44,943 nt of DNA. Source: Pseudomonas sp. TH10. GTDB lineage: Bacteria; Pseudomonadota; Gammaproteobacteria; Pseudomonadales; Pseudomonadaceae. Both the position numbers and the translations under genes were made by a program. The stretch lies in contig NZ_JAEKEG010000028.1 of NCBI RefSeq assembly GCF_016651255.1, forward strand, positions 1 through 44,943. The letters run 5' to 3'. The notes under the pieces were generated by a model, which had not been told where the DNA came from, did no database searches, and saw only the letters and a program-made list of their open reading frames with translations. Shown piece after piece: positions 28,268 to 39,250 of this stretch; position 1 is the first letter of the stretch, and every line of letters starts with the position of its first letter.

Positions 28268-28843
28268 ATGACTCTAACGCTACCCCGCAACGCCCTGTCC
28301 CAGAGCTATCGCGACATCCTCATCGGCATTGGTGAAAACCCCGACCGTGAAGGCCTGATCGATACTCCGGCGCGAGCGGCCAAGGCCATGCAATACCTGT
28401 GTCACGGCTACGAACAGAGCGTTGACGAGATCGTCAATGGCGCGTTGTTTGCCTCTGACAGCGACGAGATGATCATCGTCGCTGACATCGAGTTGTACTC
28501 GTTGTGCGAACATCACCTGCTGCCCTTCATCGGCAAGGCCCATGTGGCTTATATTCCGACAGGCAAGGTGCTGGGCCTGTCGAAAATCGCGCGGCTGGTG
28601 GACATGTTCGCGCGGCGCCTGCAGATTCAGGAAAACCTCACGCGGCAAATTGCCGATGCGGTGCAACAGGTCACCGATGCCGCCGGCGTCGCCGTGGTCA
28701 TCGAAGCCAAGCACATGTGCATGATGATGCGCGGCGTGGAAAAACAGAATTCGACGATGAACACCTCGGTCATGCTCGGCGCCTTCCGCGAGTCGAGCAA
28801 CACCCGCCAGGAGTTCCTGCAATTGATTGGACGGAGCAAGTAA
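28268..28843 (+). CDS. folE: GTP cyclohydrolase I
   Basis: A 191-residue enzyme that converts GTP to dihydroneopterin triphosphate. Zinc-site residues are visible in [10 protein letters not shown] and in [10 protein letters not shown], the latter with the conserved cysteine. The family sequence [19 protein letters not shown] starts the domain. It lies between folM and folX, which channels the product to monapterin. In P. putida a folE gene is reported to be light-induced. Confidence 0.96.
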   Translation: MTLTLPRNALSQSYRDILIGIGENPDREGLIDTPARAAKAMQYLCHGYEQSVDEIVNGALFASDSDEMIIVADIELYSLCEHHLLPFIGKAHVAYIPTGKVLGLSKIARLVDMFARRLQIQENLTRQIADAVQQVTDAAGVAVVIEAKHMCMMMRGVEKQNSTMNTSVMLGAFRESSNTRQEFLQLIGRSK

Positions 28844-29215
28844 ATGCCACAACTTCAGCCGGGAATGGCGCGCATCCGGGTCAAGGATCTGCGCTTGCGC
28901 ACCTTTATCGGGATCAACGAGGACGAGATCCTCAACAAGCAGGATGTGCTGATCAATCTGACCATCCTGTATGCCGCGCAGGAAGCGGTGCGCGATAACG
29001 ACATCGACCACGCACTGAATTACCGCACGATCACCAAGGCGATCATCGCCCACGTCGAGGGCAACCGCTTTGCGCTGCTCGAACGGCTGACTCAGGAATT
29101 GCTGGATCTGGTAATGAGCAATGGTTCGGTGCTGTACGCCGAAGTCGAAGTCGACAAGCCGCACGCACTGCGTTTTGCCGAGTCGGTGTCAATAACGCTC
29201 GCGGCGAGCCGCTGA
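28844..29215 (+). CDS. folX: Dihydroneopterin triphosphate 2'-epimerase
   Basis: A 123-residue member of the FolB/FolX tunnel fold that epimerises dihydroneopterin triphosphate to the monapterin form. The start [20 protein letters not shown] is typical (given in part), with the conserved catalytic-type residues in [10 protein letters not shown] and [12 protein letters not shown]. The ATG directly follows the folE stop. Gene order and lack of other folate genes make FolX more likely than FolB. Confidence 0.92.
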   Translation: MPQLQPGMARIRVKDLRLRTFIGINEDEILNKQDVLINLTILYAAQEAVRDNDIDHALNYRTITKAIIAHVEGNRFALLERLTQELLDLVMSNGSVLYAEVEVDKPHALRFAESVSITLAASR

Positions 29216-29298
29216 GCTTCAAGCTTCGAGCCGCAAGCGTTAAGCTACAGCCACCCACAATCCAAACTTGCAGCTTGAAGCTCGCCGCTTGAAGCTGT
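29216..29298. repeat. AGCTTGAAGC-type repeat
   Basis: An inverted pair GCTTCAAGCTTCGAGC and its near complement GCAGCTTGAAGCTCG, with a further copy CGCTTGAAGCTG at 29286-29297. This differs from the other repeat families in the window and fills the gap after folX. Confidence 0.6.
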
Positions 29299-29313
29299 CT
29301 CGAAGAGACCTCC

Positions 29314-29610
29314 ATGACCGAGCAACAACGCCTCGAACTCGAAGCCGCCGCCTTCCGCCGGCTGGTCGCCCACCTGGACAGCCGCAAGGACGTGCAGAAC
29401 ATCGACCTGATGAACCTCGCCGGGTTCTGCCGCAACTGCCTGTCGAAGTGGTACAAGGCCGAAGCCGACGAGCGCCAGATAGACGTCAGCCTCGATGACG
29501 CCCGCGAAGTGGTTTACGGCATGCCGTACGCCGAGTGGAAAGCCCAATTTCAGCAAGAAGCCAGCGCCGAACAACAAGCGGCGTTCGCCAAAGGAAAAAC
29601 CCATGAGTGA
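29314..29610 (+). CDS. DUF1244 domain protein
   Basis: A 98-residue protein containing the DUF1244 core IDLMNLAGFCRNCLSKWY, with a CxxC pair, followed by DAREVVYGMPYAEWK. Its function is unknown. It overlaps the next gene by 8 bases, so the two are translated as a pair. Confidence 0.9.
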   Translation: MTEQQRLELEAAAFRRLVAHLDSRKDVQNIDLMNLAGFCRNCLSKWYKAEADERQIDVSLDDAREVVYGMPYAEWKAQFQQEASAEQQAAFAKGKTHE

Positions 29611-29941
29611 CCTGAACACCCTGCGCGCCAGCCTCAAGAGCGGTGAACACGCTTTCGCCGACACTCTGGCGTTTATCGCCGCCGGGTACGACTACCAACC
29701 CCAGGTCTTCAGCAACGGCGGCGTGGACAACGCTGCCGGCCAGAACGAAGGCTCGTGCAAGACCCTGGGCCTGGCGCTGCTGGAAGGCCTGAGCGATGAA
29801 GAGGCTCTGCTGGCGTTCGGTGAACATTACCGCTCGGTGGTGGCGACGCCTGAGGGCAGTGATCATGGCAATATCCGGGCGTTGATTACCCACGGGCTGG
29901 CGGGTGTGAAGTTCAGTGCGCAGCCGCTGACTCGTCGTTGA
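29603..29941 (+). CDS. HopJ-domain protein
   Basis: A 112-residue protein of the HopJ type III effector family by sequence (FIAAGYDYQPQVFSNGG, then NEGSCKTLGLALLE and HYRSV). HopJ homologues are widespread in non-pathogenic bacteria without a secretion system, so a housekeeping role is likelier. It overlaps the DUF1244 gene, the usual pairing. Confidence 0.88.
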   Translation: MSDLNTLRASLKSGEHAFADTLAFIAAGYDYQPQVFSNGGVDNAAGQNEGSCKTLGLALLEGLSDEEALLAFGEHYRSVVATPEGSDHGNIRALITHGLAGVKFSAQPLTRR

Positions 29942-29950
29942 CCTAACAGC

Positions 29951-29993
29951 AAAAGCAAAAGATCGGGCCGCGTTCGGACGATCTTTTGATCTT
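29951..29993. repeat. Shortened copy of the inverted repeat at 3759
   Basis: The last 30 bases, 29964-29993, equal 3784-3813. In this copy 12 bases of the left arm are missing, so only a shorter AAAGATC/GATCTTT stem remains. It may still serve as a terminator for the HopJ gene. Confidence 0.7.
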
Positions 29994-30104
29994 CAAAAAC
30001 ATCCCGACTTTTAAGATTGACCCGGCGACTTTATTTCGTTTGCCCGCCACCACCGCTCACGGCTTAGATAAAAAGAAGCATCCCTTCTTCAGAGTCGGTC
30101 ACCC

Positions 30105-31356
30105 ATGAGCAGCGAAAGCATCAGCCGTTCGATCAACGTGGTTCATCCCGTCACCCTCAGCCATGGCAAAAATGCCGAGGTCTGGGACACCGAGGGCAAG
30201 CGCTACATCGACTTCGTCGGTGGTATCGGCGTGCTCAACCTCGGTCATTGCCACCCGCGCATCGTCGAAGCCATTCGCGATCAGGCCACACGGCTGACCC
30301 ATTACGCATTCAACGCCGCCCCACACCAGCCCTACATCGATTTGATGGAGCGCCTCAGCGCCTTCATCCCCGTCGACTACCCGGTCAGCGGAATGCTCAC
30401 CAACAGTGGCGCAGAAGCCGCAGAAAACGCCTTGAAGATCGTCCGCGGCGCCACCGGACGTAGCGCCGTGATTGCTTTCGACGGCGCGTTTCACGGCCGT
30501 ACCCTGGCCACCCTCAACCTCAACGGTAAAGTCGCGCCCTACAAACAAAAAGTTGGCCTGCTGCCCGGGCCTGTTTACCACTTGCCCTATCCGAGCCACG
30601 ACAATGGCGTGACCTGCGCTGAAGCCCTCAAAGCCATGGACCGTCTGTTCAGCGTGGAAATCGACATTGCTGACGTCGCCTGTTTCATCTTCGAACCGGT
30701 GCAGGGCGAAGCGGGCTTTCTCGCGATGGACCCGGCGTTCGCCCAGAGCGCTGCGACGTTTGTGCGATGACAAGGGTATTGTGCTGATCGCCGACGAGAT
30801 CCAGTCGGGCTTTGGCCGTACCGGCCAGCGCTTCGGCTTTTCGCGCCTTGGCATCGAGCCGGACCTGATTCTGCTGGGCAAAAGCATCGCCGGCGGAGTG
30901 CCACTGGGAGCGGTGGTCGGGCGCAAGGAGCTGCTGGACGTACTGCCCAAGGGCGGGCTGGGTGGCACCTATTCCGGCAACCCCATAGCCTGCGCGGCTG
31001 CGCTGGCGACCCTTGACGAAATGACCGACGCCCGATTGCACAGCTGGGGTGCGCAGCAGGAAGAAGCCATCGTCAGCCGCTATCAGTCCTGGCACACGCG
31101 CCAGCTGTCGCCCTTCCTCGGGCGCCTGACCGGTGTCGGCGCCATGCGCGGCATCGAGCTGACTCATCCTGACGGCACGCCGGCTGCCGCGCAGCTCACC
31201 CAATTGCTGGCCCTGGCCCGGGATGCCGGCTTGTTGCTGATGCCCAGTGGCAAGTCGCGCCACATCATCAGGCTGCTGGCGCCGTTGACCACCGAGGCCG
31301 CCGTGCTGGAGGAAGGCCTGGACATCCTCGAGTCCTGCCTGGCACAACTGACCTGA
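30105..31356 (+). CDS. Class III aminotransferase, GABA-transaminase-like (frameshifted)
   Basis: A PLP enzyme of the GabT/PuuE type that moves an amino group from an omega-amino acid to 2-oxoglutarate. Visible are NLGHCHPRIVEAI, the PLP-phosphate loop NSGAEAAENALK, the IADEIQSGFGRTG pair that contacts the cofactor, and the lysine of LGKSIAGGVPLG that forms the Schiff base. One extra base near 30747 splits it: without it the join reads FAQALRRLCDDKGIVL and the protein is 416 residues, the family length. It heads a cluster with an ABC transporter and an amine oxidase. Confidence 0.88.
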
Positions 31357-31454
31357 TGGCAAAATGAGCTCAGGGACTGACGTAGCGAATTATGGTCGCT
31401 TGCAGTCCCTGAATTTGCGTCGCAATACTCATCGAAGACACCCGATTTCGAACG

Positions 31455-31518
31455 GTAGGAGCCGGATTGCCGGCGATGGCGTACTTGAAATCGCCATCAC
31501 CGGCACACCGGCTCCTAC
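31455..31518. repeat. REP-type inverted repeat, GTAGGAGCCGG family
   Basis: Arms GTAGGAGCCGG at 31455-31465 and CCGGCTCCTAC at 31508-31518 with inner CGATGGCG / CGCCATC complements. It sits between the aminotransferase and permease genes. Confidence 0.8.
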
Positions 31519-31583
31519 AGTTCAAATCCTGACCAACCCCACTTTATCAGCGAGATCATCACCATTTAAACGCCGAGGCATGC

Positions 31584-32558
31584 ATGTATCACGACAATAT
31601 AATTTATAAGAAGAAGTCCAACGATCCTCAATTCCTGCTCGGCGTAGCCGTTGTACTGTTCCTCGGCGCCTACCTGATGAACCTGGGCAACAGCGCCCTC
31701 GGTAACGTTCTGCATCCACTGCTGGGCAATGCCCCCGACAGCCTGACTACCCGCAACATCGCCATTGGCCTGGCCATCGCCGCGCTGGGGACGCTGAACT
31801 TCCACATCCTCGGACGCCTCAAGTTCAAGGTGCAGACCACGGTGGTCTGGATTGAACTGCTGATCCTGTTCCTCGCGTTCTTCGACACCTTCGACCTGTC
31901 CTACAGCTTCATCCTCGACAAAGTCGGTTTCCTGGTCGTCCAGGGCGCCGCCACCACGCTGTACATTTCGGCGGTGGCGATCGTGATTGCCTTCGTGCTG
32001 GCGTTGATCGGCGCAGTCGCCAAGCTGTCGAACAACGGTCTGGCCAACGCCCTCGCTTCGTTCTACACCTCGTTCTTTCGCGGCGTGCCGTTGCTGATCC
32101 AGATCTACCTGATCTACCTCGGCCTGCCGCAGCTGGGGTATGTGGTCGACGCAGTCCCGGCGGGCATCCTCGCCTTGTCGCTGTGCTACGGCGCTTACAT
32201 GACCGAGATTTTCCGCGCCGGCATCCAGAGCATTCCGGTGGGTCAGTGGGAAGCCTCCCGGGCGCTGAATATCAGCCCGTTCAAGACCTTGAGCCGGGTG
32301 ATCATGCCCCAGGCGCTGCGCGTGATTATCCCGCCCACCGGCAACCAGTTCATCGCCATGCTCAAGGACAGCTCCCTGGTTTCGGTGATCGGCGTGTGGG
32401 AGTTGATGTACCTGGCCAAGACCCAGGGCCGTGCGGACTTCCGCCACCTGGAAATGCTGATCACCGCCGCGATGATCTACTGGGCACTGTCGTTCATTCT
32501 CGAGCGGGTGCAGGCGCGAATCGAAAAACGGGTGAACCGATCCACGGCAAGAGGTTGA
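31584..32558 (+). CDS. Polar amino-acid ABC transporter permease
   Basis: A 324-residue inner-membrane permease. Three extra N-terminal helices (FLLGVAVVLFLGAYLMNLG and two others) precede the standard five-helix domain that begins VVQGAATTLYISAVAIVIAF (given in part). The EAA loop that docks the ATPase is visible as EASRALNISPFKTLSRVIMP. Only one permease gene is present, so it probably works as a homodimer. It is followed 6 bases later by the ATPase gene. Confidence 0.9.
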   Translation: MYHDNIIYKKKSNDPQFLLGVAVVLFLGAYLMNLGNSALGNVLHPLLGNAPDSLTTRNIAIGLAIAALGTLNFHILGRLKFKVQTTVVWIELLILFLAFFDTFDLSYSFILDKVGFLVVQGAATTLYISAVAIVIAFVLALIGAVAKLSNNGLANALASFYTSFFRGVPLLIQIYLIYLGLPQLGYVVDAVPAGILALSLCYGAYMTEIFRAGIQSIPVGQWEASRALNISPFKTLSRVIMPQALRVIIPPTGNQFIAMLKDSSLVSVIGVWELMYLAKTQGRADFRHLEMLITAAMIYWALSFILERVQARIEKRVNRSTARG

Positions 32559-32564
32559 TGGCTG

Positions 32565-33356
32565 ATGACTCTCACCAGTACCGCAGAACGTCTCGACCTG
32601 GCCCCTGCTGCGCCAGCCAATCCCTCGATGATTTCCATCACCGGCCTGAACAAGTGGTACGGCAATTTTCATGCGCTACGCGATGTCGACCTGAACGTCG
32701 CCACCGGTGAAATCCTGGTGGTGTGCGGGCCCTCGGGCTCGGGCAAGTCGACCATGATTCGCTGCATCAACCATCTGGAAAATTTCCAGAAAGGCCAGAT
32801 CAAGGTCAACGGCATCCTCCTCACCAGCGAGGCAGAAAGTGTCAGCGCCGTGCGCAGTGAAATCGGCATGGTGTTCCAGAGCTTCAACCTGTTCCCGCAC
32901 CTCAGCGTGATGGACAACCTGACCCTGGCGCCGCAACTGGTGCAAGGCGTGTCGGCTGGGGAAGCGAAGAAGCGCGCGCAGGTGTACCTGGAGCGGGTGC
33001 GCATTGCCGAGCATGCCGACAAATACCCGTCGCAACTATCCGGCGGCCAGCAGCAGCGAGTGGCGATTGCCAGGGCGTTGTGCATGAATCCCAAAGTGAT
33101 GCTGTTCGATGAACCGACCTCGGCCCTGGACCCGGAAATGGTCCATGAAGTACTGGACGTGATGGGCGAACTGGCCACCGACGGCATGACCATGATCTGC
33201 GTCACCCATGAAATGGGCTTTGCCAGCAAGGTCGCCGACCGCGTGCTGTTCATGGATCAGGGGCAGGTTATCGAACAGGCCACCCCGGCCGAATTTTTCA
33301 ATAACCCGCAGACCGAACGTGCGCAGAAATTCCTATCGCAGATCATCGGTCACTGA
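32565..33356 (+). CDS. Polar amino-acid ABC transporter ATPase (GlnQ-like)
   Basis: A 263-residue ATPase with Walker [10 protein letters not shown], the Q loop at [10 protein letters not shown], the signature LSGGQQQR, Walker B VMLFDEP and the switch histidine in CVTHEMGFA. The first 24 residues before [12 protein letters not shown] are an unusual extension; an internal start at the second Met is possible. It powers the permease before it. Confidence 0.95.
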   Translation: MTLTSTAERLDLAPAAPANPSMISITGLNKWYGNFHALRDVDLNVATGEILVVCGPSGSGKSTMIRCINHLENFQKGQIKVNGILLTSEAESVSAVRSEIGMVFQSFNLFPHLSVMDNLTLAPQLVQGVSAGEAKKRAQVYLERVRIAEHADKYPSQLSGGQQQRVAIARALCMNPKVMLFDEPTSALDPEMVHEVLDVMGELATDGMTMICVTHEMGFASKVADRVLFMDQGQVIEQATPAEFFNNPQTERAQKFLSQIIGH

Positions 33357-33389
33357 ACACCGCTTTGCCCTTCATAACAATAACGAGAC

Positions 33390-34234
33390 ATGGAGATGGA
33401 CATGGTCAGAAGTAAACGCGTACTCACCCTCGCCGCCGCAATGTCGCTGTTGTTTGTCGGCGCCGCCCATGCCGGCGCGGTGCTGGACAAGATCCAGAGC
33501 AGCAAGACGATGACCGTTGCCACGTCGGCCACCTGGCCGCCACAGGGCTTCATCAACGACAAGAATGAAATCGATGGCTTCGATATCGATGTCTCGAAAG
33601 AAATCGCCAAGCGCCTGGGCGTCGAGGTCAAGTTCATCACGCCCGATTGGGACGTGATCACCGCCGGCAAGTGGAACGGACGCTGGGACATGTCCGTGGG
33701 CTCGATGACGGCAACCAAAAGCCGCGCGCGCATCCTCGACTTCCCGGGCACTTATTACTACGTGCCTTACGTGTTTGCCGTGCATGACAAGTCTACGGTC
33801 ACGGACCACAAAGCCTTGAACGGCAAGACGATCGGCGTTGAAGGGGCACCACTTCCGAGGACTTCCTCAACCAGGCATTGGCCATCGAAACCAGCGATGT
33901 GCCGCCCGTGGTGTACGACGTCAAGACCGAAAAAATGAAGACCTACGCCGGTTCCGTCGGGCCGCTGGACGATCTGCGCCTGGGCGATGGCGCTCGTCTG
34001 GACGCCATCCTTACCCAGCGCAGCACCCTGGATGCGGCGGTCAAAAAAGGCTACCCGCTACGCGCCGTGGACAACGTCGTCGCTTTCTATGAGCCGCTGG
34101 CAGTGGCTACCGACAAGGGTGATCCGGAGTTGAAGGCCAAGCTGGGCACCATCATCGACGAGATGCACAAGGACGGCACGCTGACGAAATTGTCGACCAA
34201 GTGGTACGGCGTCGATTACTCGACCGTCAAGTAA
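33390..34234 (+). CDS. Amino-acid ABC transporter substrate-binding protein (frameshifted)
   Basis: A periplasmic binding protein of the SBP_bac_3 family. It has a signal peptide (VLTLAAAMSLLFVGAAHAG), the early TVATSATWPPQGFINDKNEI and the lobe sequence GFDIDVSKEIAKRLGVEV. The start may be ATG 33390 or 33402; the second has the better-spaced GGAG. The break is in the G run 33843-33846: a fifth G gives GVEGGTTSEDFLNQALAIE and 281 residues. The ligand is probably an amine-type or omega-amino acid, judging by its neighbours. Confidence 0.88.
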
Positions 34235-34241
34235 CCCGTTT

Positions 34242-34349
34242 CCCTTGTAGGAGCGAGCTCGCTCGCGATGGGCGTCAACGATTAACGCGGGCAGCCTGAA
34301 TGAACGCGGTGTCCATGGTTTCTCGCGAGCAAGCTCGCTCCTACAGGGT
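34242..34349. repeat. REP-type inverted repeat, GTAGGAGCGAGCTCGC family
   Basis: CCTTGTAGGAGCGAGCTCGC at the left and GCGAGCAAGCTCGCTCCTAC at the right, about 60 bases apart, between the binding protein and the oxidase. Confidence 0.85.
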
Positions 34350-34396
34350 TGAATGTGTGCGTGCATGTGCAGTCAACTATTTCCAAGGATCGACCC

Positions 34397-35682
34397 ATGT
34401 CCTTCCCCAACACCTGGTACTCCCAAACCTCGCTGCCCCGCGCGGCCAGGCCTGAACTCAATACCGATGAGAACTGTGACGTGTGCATCATCGGTGCCGG
34501 CATCGCCGGCCTCACCGCAGCCCTGGAACTGACCCGACGCGGCAAAAGAGGTGATCGTGCTGGAAGCCCACCAGGTGGCCTGGGGCGCATCCGGACGCAA
34601 TGGTGGGGGTGGTCTCGCCAGGCTGGGCTGAAGGCTCGGGGGCCATTCGCAAAAAGCTCGGGCTGGATCAGGCCAAGGCACTGTTTCAGATGTCAGTCGA
34701 AGGCGTACAGATCGTGCGTCATAATATCGCCGAATTGGCGCTGGGCGGTTGCGAGCCGTCCGCCGGCACGATCCGGGTAAAGCGCTACGACGACGGCGCT
34801 GGCGTCAAGTCTCACATCGAGACGATGCGCCGCGACTTCGGCTACGAGCTCAATTACCTCGACACCGCACAGATTCGCCAGCGGGCTCACACCCAACGTT
34901 ACTTCCAGGGCGTAGAAGACCCGAACGCCCTGCATTTTCACCCGCTCAATTACTGCCTGGGCCTGGCACTGGCGATTGAAGCGGCGGGCGGCAAGATTCA
35001 CGAACACTCGAAAATGCTGGCCTGGCATCACGCAGGTACGGACAAGTTGATCCGCACGGCTCGCGGCAGCGTACGCTGCCAGCACCTGGTGTTCTGCGCG
35101 GGCGGCTACGGTGGCCCGGAACTGCAGAAGCTCAGTCGCGCCTACCTGCCAATTGCCACTTACGTGGTACTGACCGAGCACCTGGGCGATTCGATCAAAT
35201 CGGTGCTCGATTCCGGCGCAGCGTTCTCCGATGACCGTCGGGCTTCGGATTATTATCGGGTAGTGGAAAGCGATCGCCTGCTCTGGGGCGGACGCATCAC
35301 CACCCGGAACGAACAGAACGAACAGGCCCTGGCCGCCATGCTCAAGGCAGACATGGTCTCGGTCTACCCACAGCTGGCCCCGGTGAAAATCGAACTGGCC
35401 TGGTCCGGGCTGATGGGCTATTCAACCAACAAGATGCCCAACCTCGGGTTGCTGGAACCGGGTGTCTGGGCCTGTACTTCATTTGGCGGGCACGGGTTGA
35501 ATACCGGCTCGATCGGCGGCCGCGTCATCGCTGAGGCGGTGTGCGGGGAAAGCCGGCGGTATGAGCTGTTCAAACCCTACTTGCTGGACTGGAACGGCGG
35601 GCTGTTTGGGCGGGTCGCGGCGAATGCGATTTATCAGTCGTTGAAGGTGATGGATTTCGTGCAGGAACGAATCAAGGGTTGA
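34397..35682 (+). CDS. FAD-dependent amine oxidase, PuuB/DadA-like (two frameshifts)
   Basis: An FAD oxidoreductase of the DAO family. The start is ATG 34397 (MSFPNTWYSQTSLP) and the dinucleotide fold is IIGAGIAGLTAALELTRRG. Two extra bases lie close together: one A in the run 34544-34547 and one G in the run 34605-34609. Repaired, the segment reads GKEVIVLEAHQVAWGASGR and then NGGVVSPGWAEG, giving 427 residues. The late GLMGYSTNKMPNLG and SFGGHGLNTGS are typical of gamma-glutamylputrescine oxidase-like enzymes. It probably oxidises the amine imported by the adjacent ABC transporter. Confidence 0.87.
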
Positions 35683-35700
35683 GCCTGTAAAGCATCTCAC

Positions 35701-35800
35701 TGTAGGAGCAAGCTTGCTCGCGATGGACCTCAATGATGATGTGGGCTTGCTGGATAAACGTGTCGCATGGAGGTTTTTCGTGAGCAAGCTCGCTCCTACA
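35701..35800. repeat. REP-type inverted repeat, GTAGGAGCAAGCTTGC family
   Basis: TGTAGGAGCAAGCTTGCTCG and GAGCAAGCTCGCTCCTACA in opposite orientation with about 60 bases between; closely related to the copies at 27321 and 34242. Confidence 0.85.
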
Positions 35801-35825
35801 GTTGGGTGTTGACAGGATCCACGAA

Positions 35826-35852
35826 CAAAAAAACGGCCGAAGCCGGTTTTTT
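35826..35852 (-). terminator. Rho-independent terminator of trxB
   Basis: Read leftward: ACCGGC, TTC, GGCCGT and then seven T. It lies 14 bases after the trxB stop at 35866. Confidence 0.85.
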
Positions 35853-35865
35853 CATTTCAACGCTC

Positions 35866-37138
<1,273 letters not shown>

Positions 37139-37891
37139 ATGCCCGCCCCTGTTCTGTCCGGCCCGCAATACCTGCGCGAAGGCCTAAAACTGGTCCTCAG
37201 CCCCGGCCTGCGCCTGTTCGTGTTGTTGCCGCTGGCGATCAACCTGGTGCTGTTCGTCGGATTGATTTATCTGGCCGGCCACCAGTTCAGCCTCTGGGTC
37301 GATACGCTGATGCCGTCGCTGCCCGACTGGCTGAGCTTCCTCAGTTACATCCTGTGGCCGATTTTCGTCGTGCTGGTGGTGTTGATGGTGTTTTTCACCT
37401 TCACCATGCTGGCCAACATCATCGCTGCGCCCTTTAACGGCTTCCTTGCGGAAAAAGTCGAAGTGGTGGTGCGCGGCACCGACGACTTCCCGGCTTTCAG
37501 CTGGGGTGAGCTGATCGCCATGATCCCGCGCACCCTGGCCCGGGAAATGCGCAAGCTCGGCTACTTCCTGCCACGGGCGCTCGGGCTGTTCATCCTGTCG
37601 TTCATCCCGGTGGTCAACATCATCGCCGCGCCGTTGTGGTTGCTGTTCGGGGTGTGGATGATGGCGATCCAGTACATCGACTACCCGGCGGATAACCACA
37701 AGCTGGGCTGGAACGAGATGCTTGCCTGGCTGCGCGAAAAGCGCTGGCAGAGCATGAGTTTTGGCGGCAGTGTTTACCTGATGCTGCTGATTCCGGTGGT
37801 CAATATCCTGATGATGCCGGCGGCCGTCGCGGGCGCCACGTTGTTCTGGGTGCGTGAACGTGGCGCGGAAAACCTGGTGACCCAGCGCTGA
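37139..37891 (+). CDS. cysZ: Sulfate transporter CysZ
   Basis: A 250-residue inner-membrane protein for sulfate uptake. It begins [20 protein letters not shown] and has four main hydrophobic regions, with the CysZ sequence [18 protein letters not shown] and [17 protein letters not shown]. It is a single gene, divergent from trxB. Confidence 0.93.
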   Translation: MPAPVLSGPQYLREGLKLVLSPGLRLFVLLPLAINLVLFVGLIYLAGHQFSLWVDTLMPSLPDWLSFLSYILWPIFVVLVVLMVFFTFTMLANIIAAPFNGFLAEKVEVVVRGTDDFPAFSWGELIAMIPRTLAREMRKLGYFLPRALGLFILSFIPVVNIIAAPLWLLFGVWMMAIQYIDYPADNHKLGWNEMLAWLREKRWQSMSFGGSVYLMLLIPVVNILMMPAAVAGATLFWVRERGAENLVTQR

Positions 37892-37954
37892 CTGTTCACA
37901 AATCCATCATTTCTCCGTCACACCGACGACATGGCCCCAGCCGACACTGGGGTC

Positions 37955-39250
37955 ATGACGACAGCTCTGCATATCACCCTCATCAGCGAAACCTTCCCAC
38001 CGGAAATCAACGGCGTGGCCAATACCCTTGGCCGCTTGTGCGATGGCCTGCGCGCGCGCGGGCATCAGGTGGAACTGGTGCGGCCGCGTCAGGCCGGGGA
38101 TCCGCAGCGCAGTGAAGATGAAGCGCTGCTGCTGTGCCGAGGTTGGCCGCTGCCGGGGTATCCGGGGTTGCAGTGGGGGCAGTCGTCGATGCACAAGTTG
38201 CTGCGGCGCTGGCAGCACCATCGCCCGGATGTGCTCTACATCGCTACGGAAGGACCGCTGGGATTGTCCGCGCTGCGTGCTGCACGCCGCCTGGGCATTG
38301 CGGTGGTCAGCGGGTTTCACACCAATTTCCAGCAGTACTCCAGCCAGTATGGCTTTGGCCTGCTGACCCGCCTGCTGACTCACTACCTGCGCTGGTTTCA
38401 CAACCGTTCGAGCCTGACGCTGGTGCCCAGTGTGAGTCAGCGCATGGAGCTGGAGCGTCGGCATTTCGAGCGGTTGGCGTTACTGTCCCGCGGGGTCGAC
38501 AGCCAGTTGTTTCATCCGACCCGGCGCTTGCCGACGCTGCGTGAACAGTGGGGCCTGGCCGAGCGCGACATCGCGGTGATCCATGTCGGTCGCCTGGCGC
38601 CGGAGAAGAACCTGGGCCTGCTCAAGCGGTGTTTCGATACCTTGAAGGCGAGTTATCCACAGAAGAATCTGAAACTGATCGTGATCGGTGACGGCCCGCA
38701 ACGGGCTGCGCTCGAGAAGGAACTGCCACAGGCGATCTTCTGCGGTGCCCAGCGCGGGGAAGTGCTGGCCAGTCACTACGCATCGGGGGATGTGTTTTTG
38801 TTTCCGAGCATGACCGAGACCTTCGGCAATGTAGTACTGGAAGCGCTGGCTTCGGGCCTGGGCGTGGTGGCGTACGATCAAGCTGCGGCGGCCCAGCATA
38901 TTCGTCATGGCTACAACGGGGTGCTGGCGATGCCTGGGGATGAAGATGCGTTTTGCGATGCGGCGGCATGGTTGCTGGAGGAGCGCGAGACGTTGCGCTG
39001 CGTGCGTCTGAACGCCAGGCAGCATGCCAGTCGCCAGGGCTGGCCGGCGATTATCGAGCAGTTTGAGGGGCAGTTGCGGGGGCTTGTGAGGGGGAGCACG
39101 TGGTGCCAAATGCACCAACCTCACCCTGAGCCCAGGGTGACATTGAGTCAGTCATCGCCAGCAGGCTGGCTCCCACAAGGGGTCTGCGGTGTACACAAAA
39201 CCTGTGGGAGCCAGCCTGCTGGCGATGGGGCCTTCCCGGTTGACGCTTAA
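37955..39250 (+). CDS. GT4-family glycosyltransferase, C-terminus probably extended by an indel
   Basis: A GT-B-fold glycosyltransferase that transfers a sugar from a nucleotide donor. The start is ATG 37955 (MTTALHITLISETFPPEING). The acceptor half has GFHTNFQQYSS, and the donor half has VHVGRLAPEKN and the EX7E motif in ETFGNVVLEAL. As written it is 431 residues and its last 30 are encoded by a REP element. Removing one G from the run 39078-39082 gives LRGL and a stop at 39089, a 377-residue protein; this is probably the true end. The acceptor is unknown. Confidence 0.87.
   Translation: MTTALHITLISETFPPEINGVANTLGRLCDGLRARGHQVELVRPRQAGDPQRSEDEALLLCRGWPLPGYPGLQWGQSSMHKLLRRWQHHRPDVLYIATEGPLGLSALRAARRLGIAVVSGFHTNFQQYSSQYGFGLLTRLLTHYLRWFHNRSSLTLVPSVSQRMELERRHFERLALLSRGVDSQLFHPTRRLPTLREQWGLAERDIAVIHVGRLAPEKNLGLLKRCFDTLKASYPQKNLKLIVIGDGPQRAALEKELPQAIFCGAQRGEVLASHYASGDVFLFPSMTETFGNVVLEALASGLGVVAYDQAAAAQHIRHGYNGVLAMPGDEDAFCDAAAWLLEERETLRCVRLNARQHASRQGWPAIIEQFEGQLRGLVRGSTWCQMHQPHPEPRVTLSQSSPAGWLPQGVCGVHKTCGSQPAGDGAFPVDA
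39153..39227. repeat. REP-type inverted repeat inside the glycosyltransferase reading frame
   Basis: CATCGCCAGCAGGCTGGCTC at the left and GAGCCAGCCTGCTGGCGATG at the right are exact complements, extended to 25 bases by CCACA / TGTGG, with a 25-base loop. It lies between two convergent genes and is read through by the glycosyltransferase frame. Confidence 0.9.

Noticed and set aside
29603..29941. HopJ gene as evidence for a virulence secretion system
   Set aside because: No type III secretion genes, no hrp box, and HopJ-domain genes are found in many non-pathogens beside DUF1244.
31566..32672. A 368-codon open frame opposite the ABC permease
   Set aside because: Shadow of the permease; composition rich in Gln, His and Arg, typical of antisense frames.
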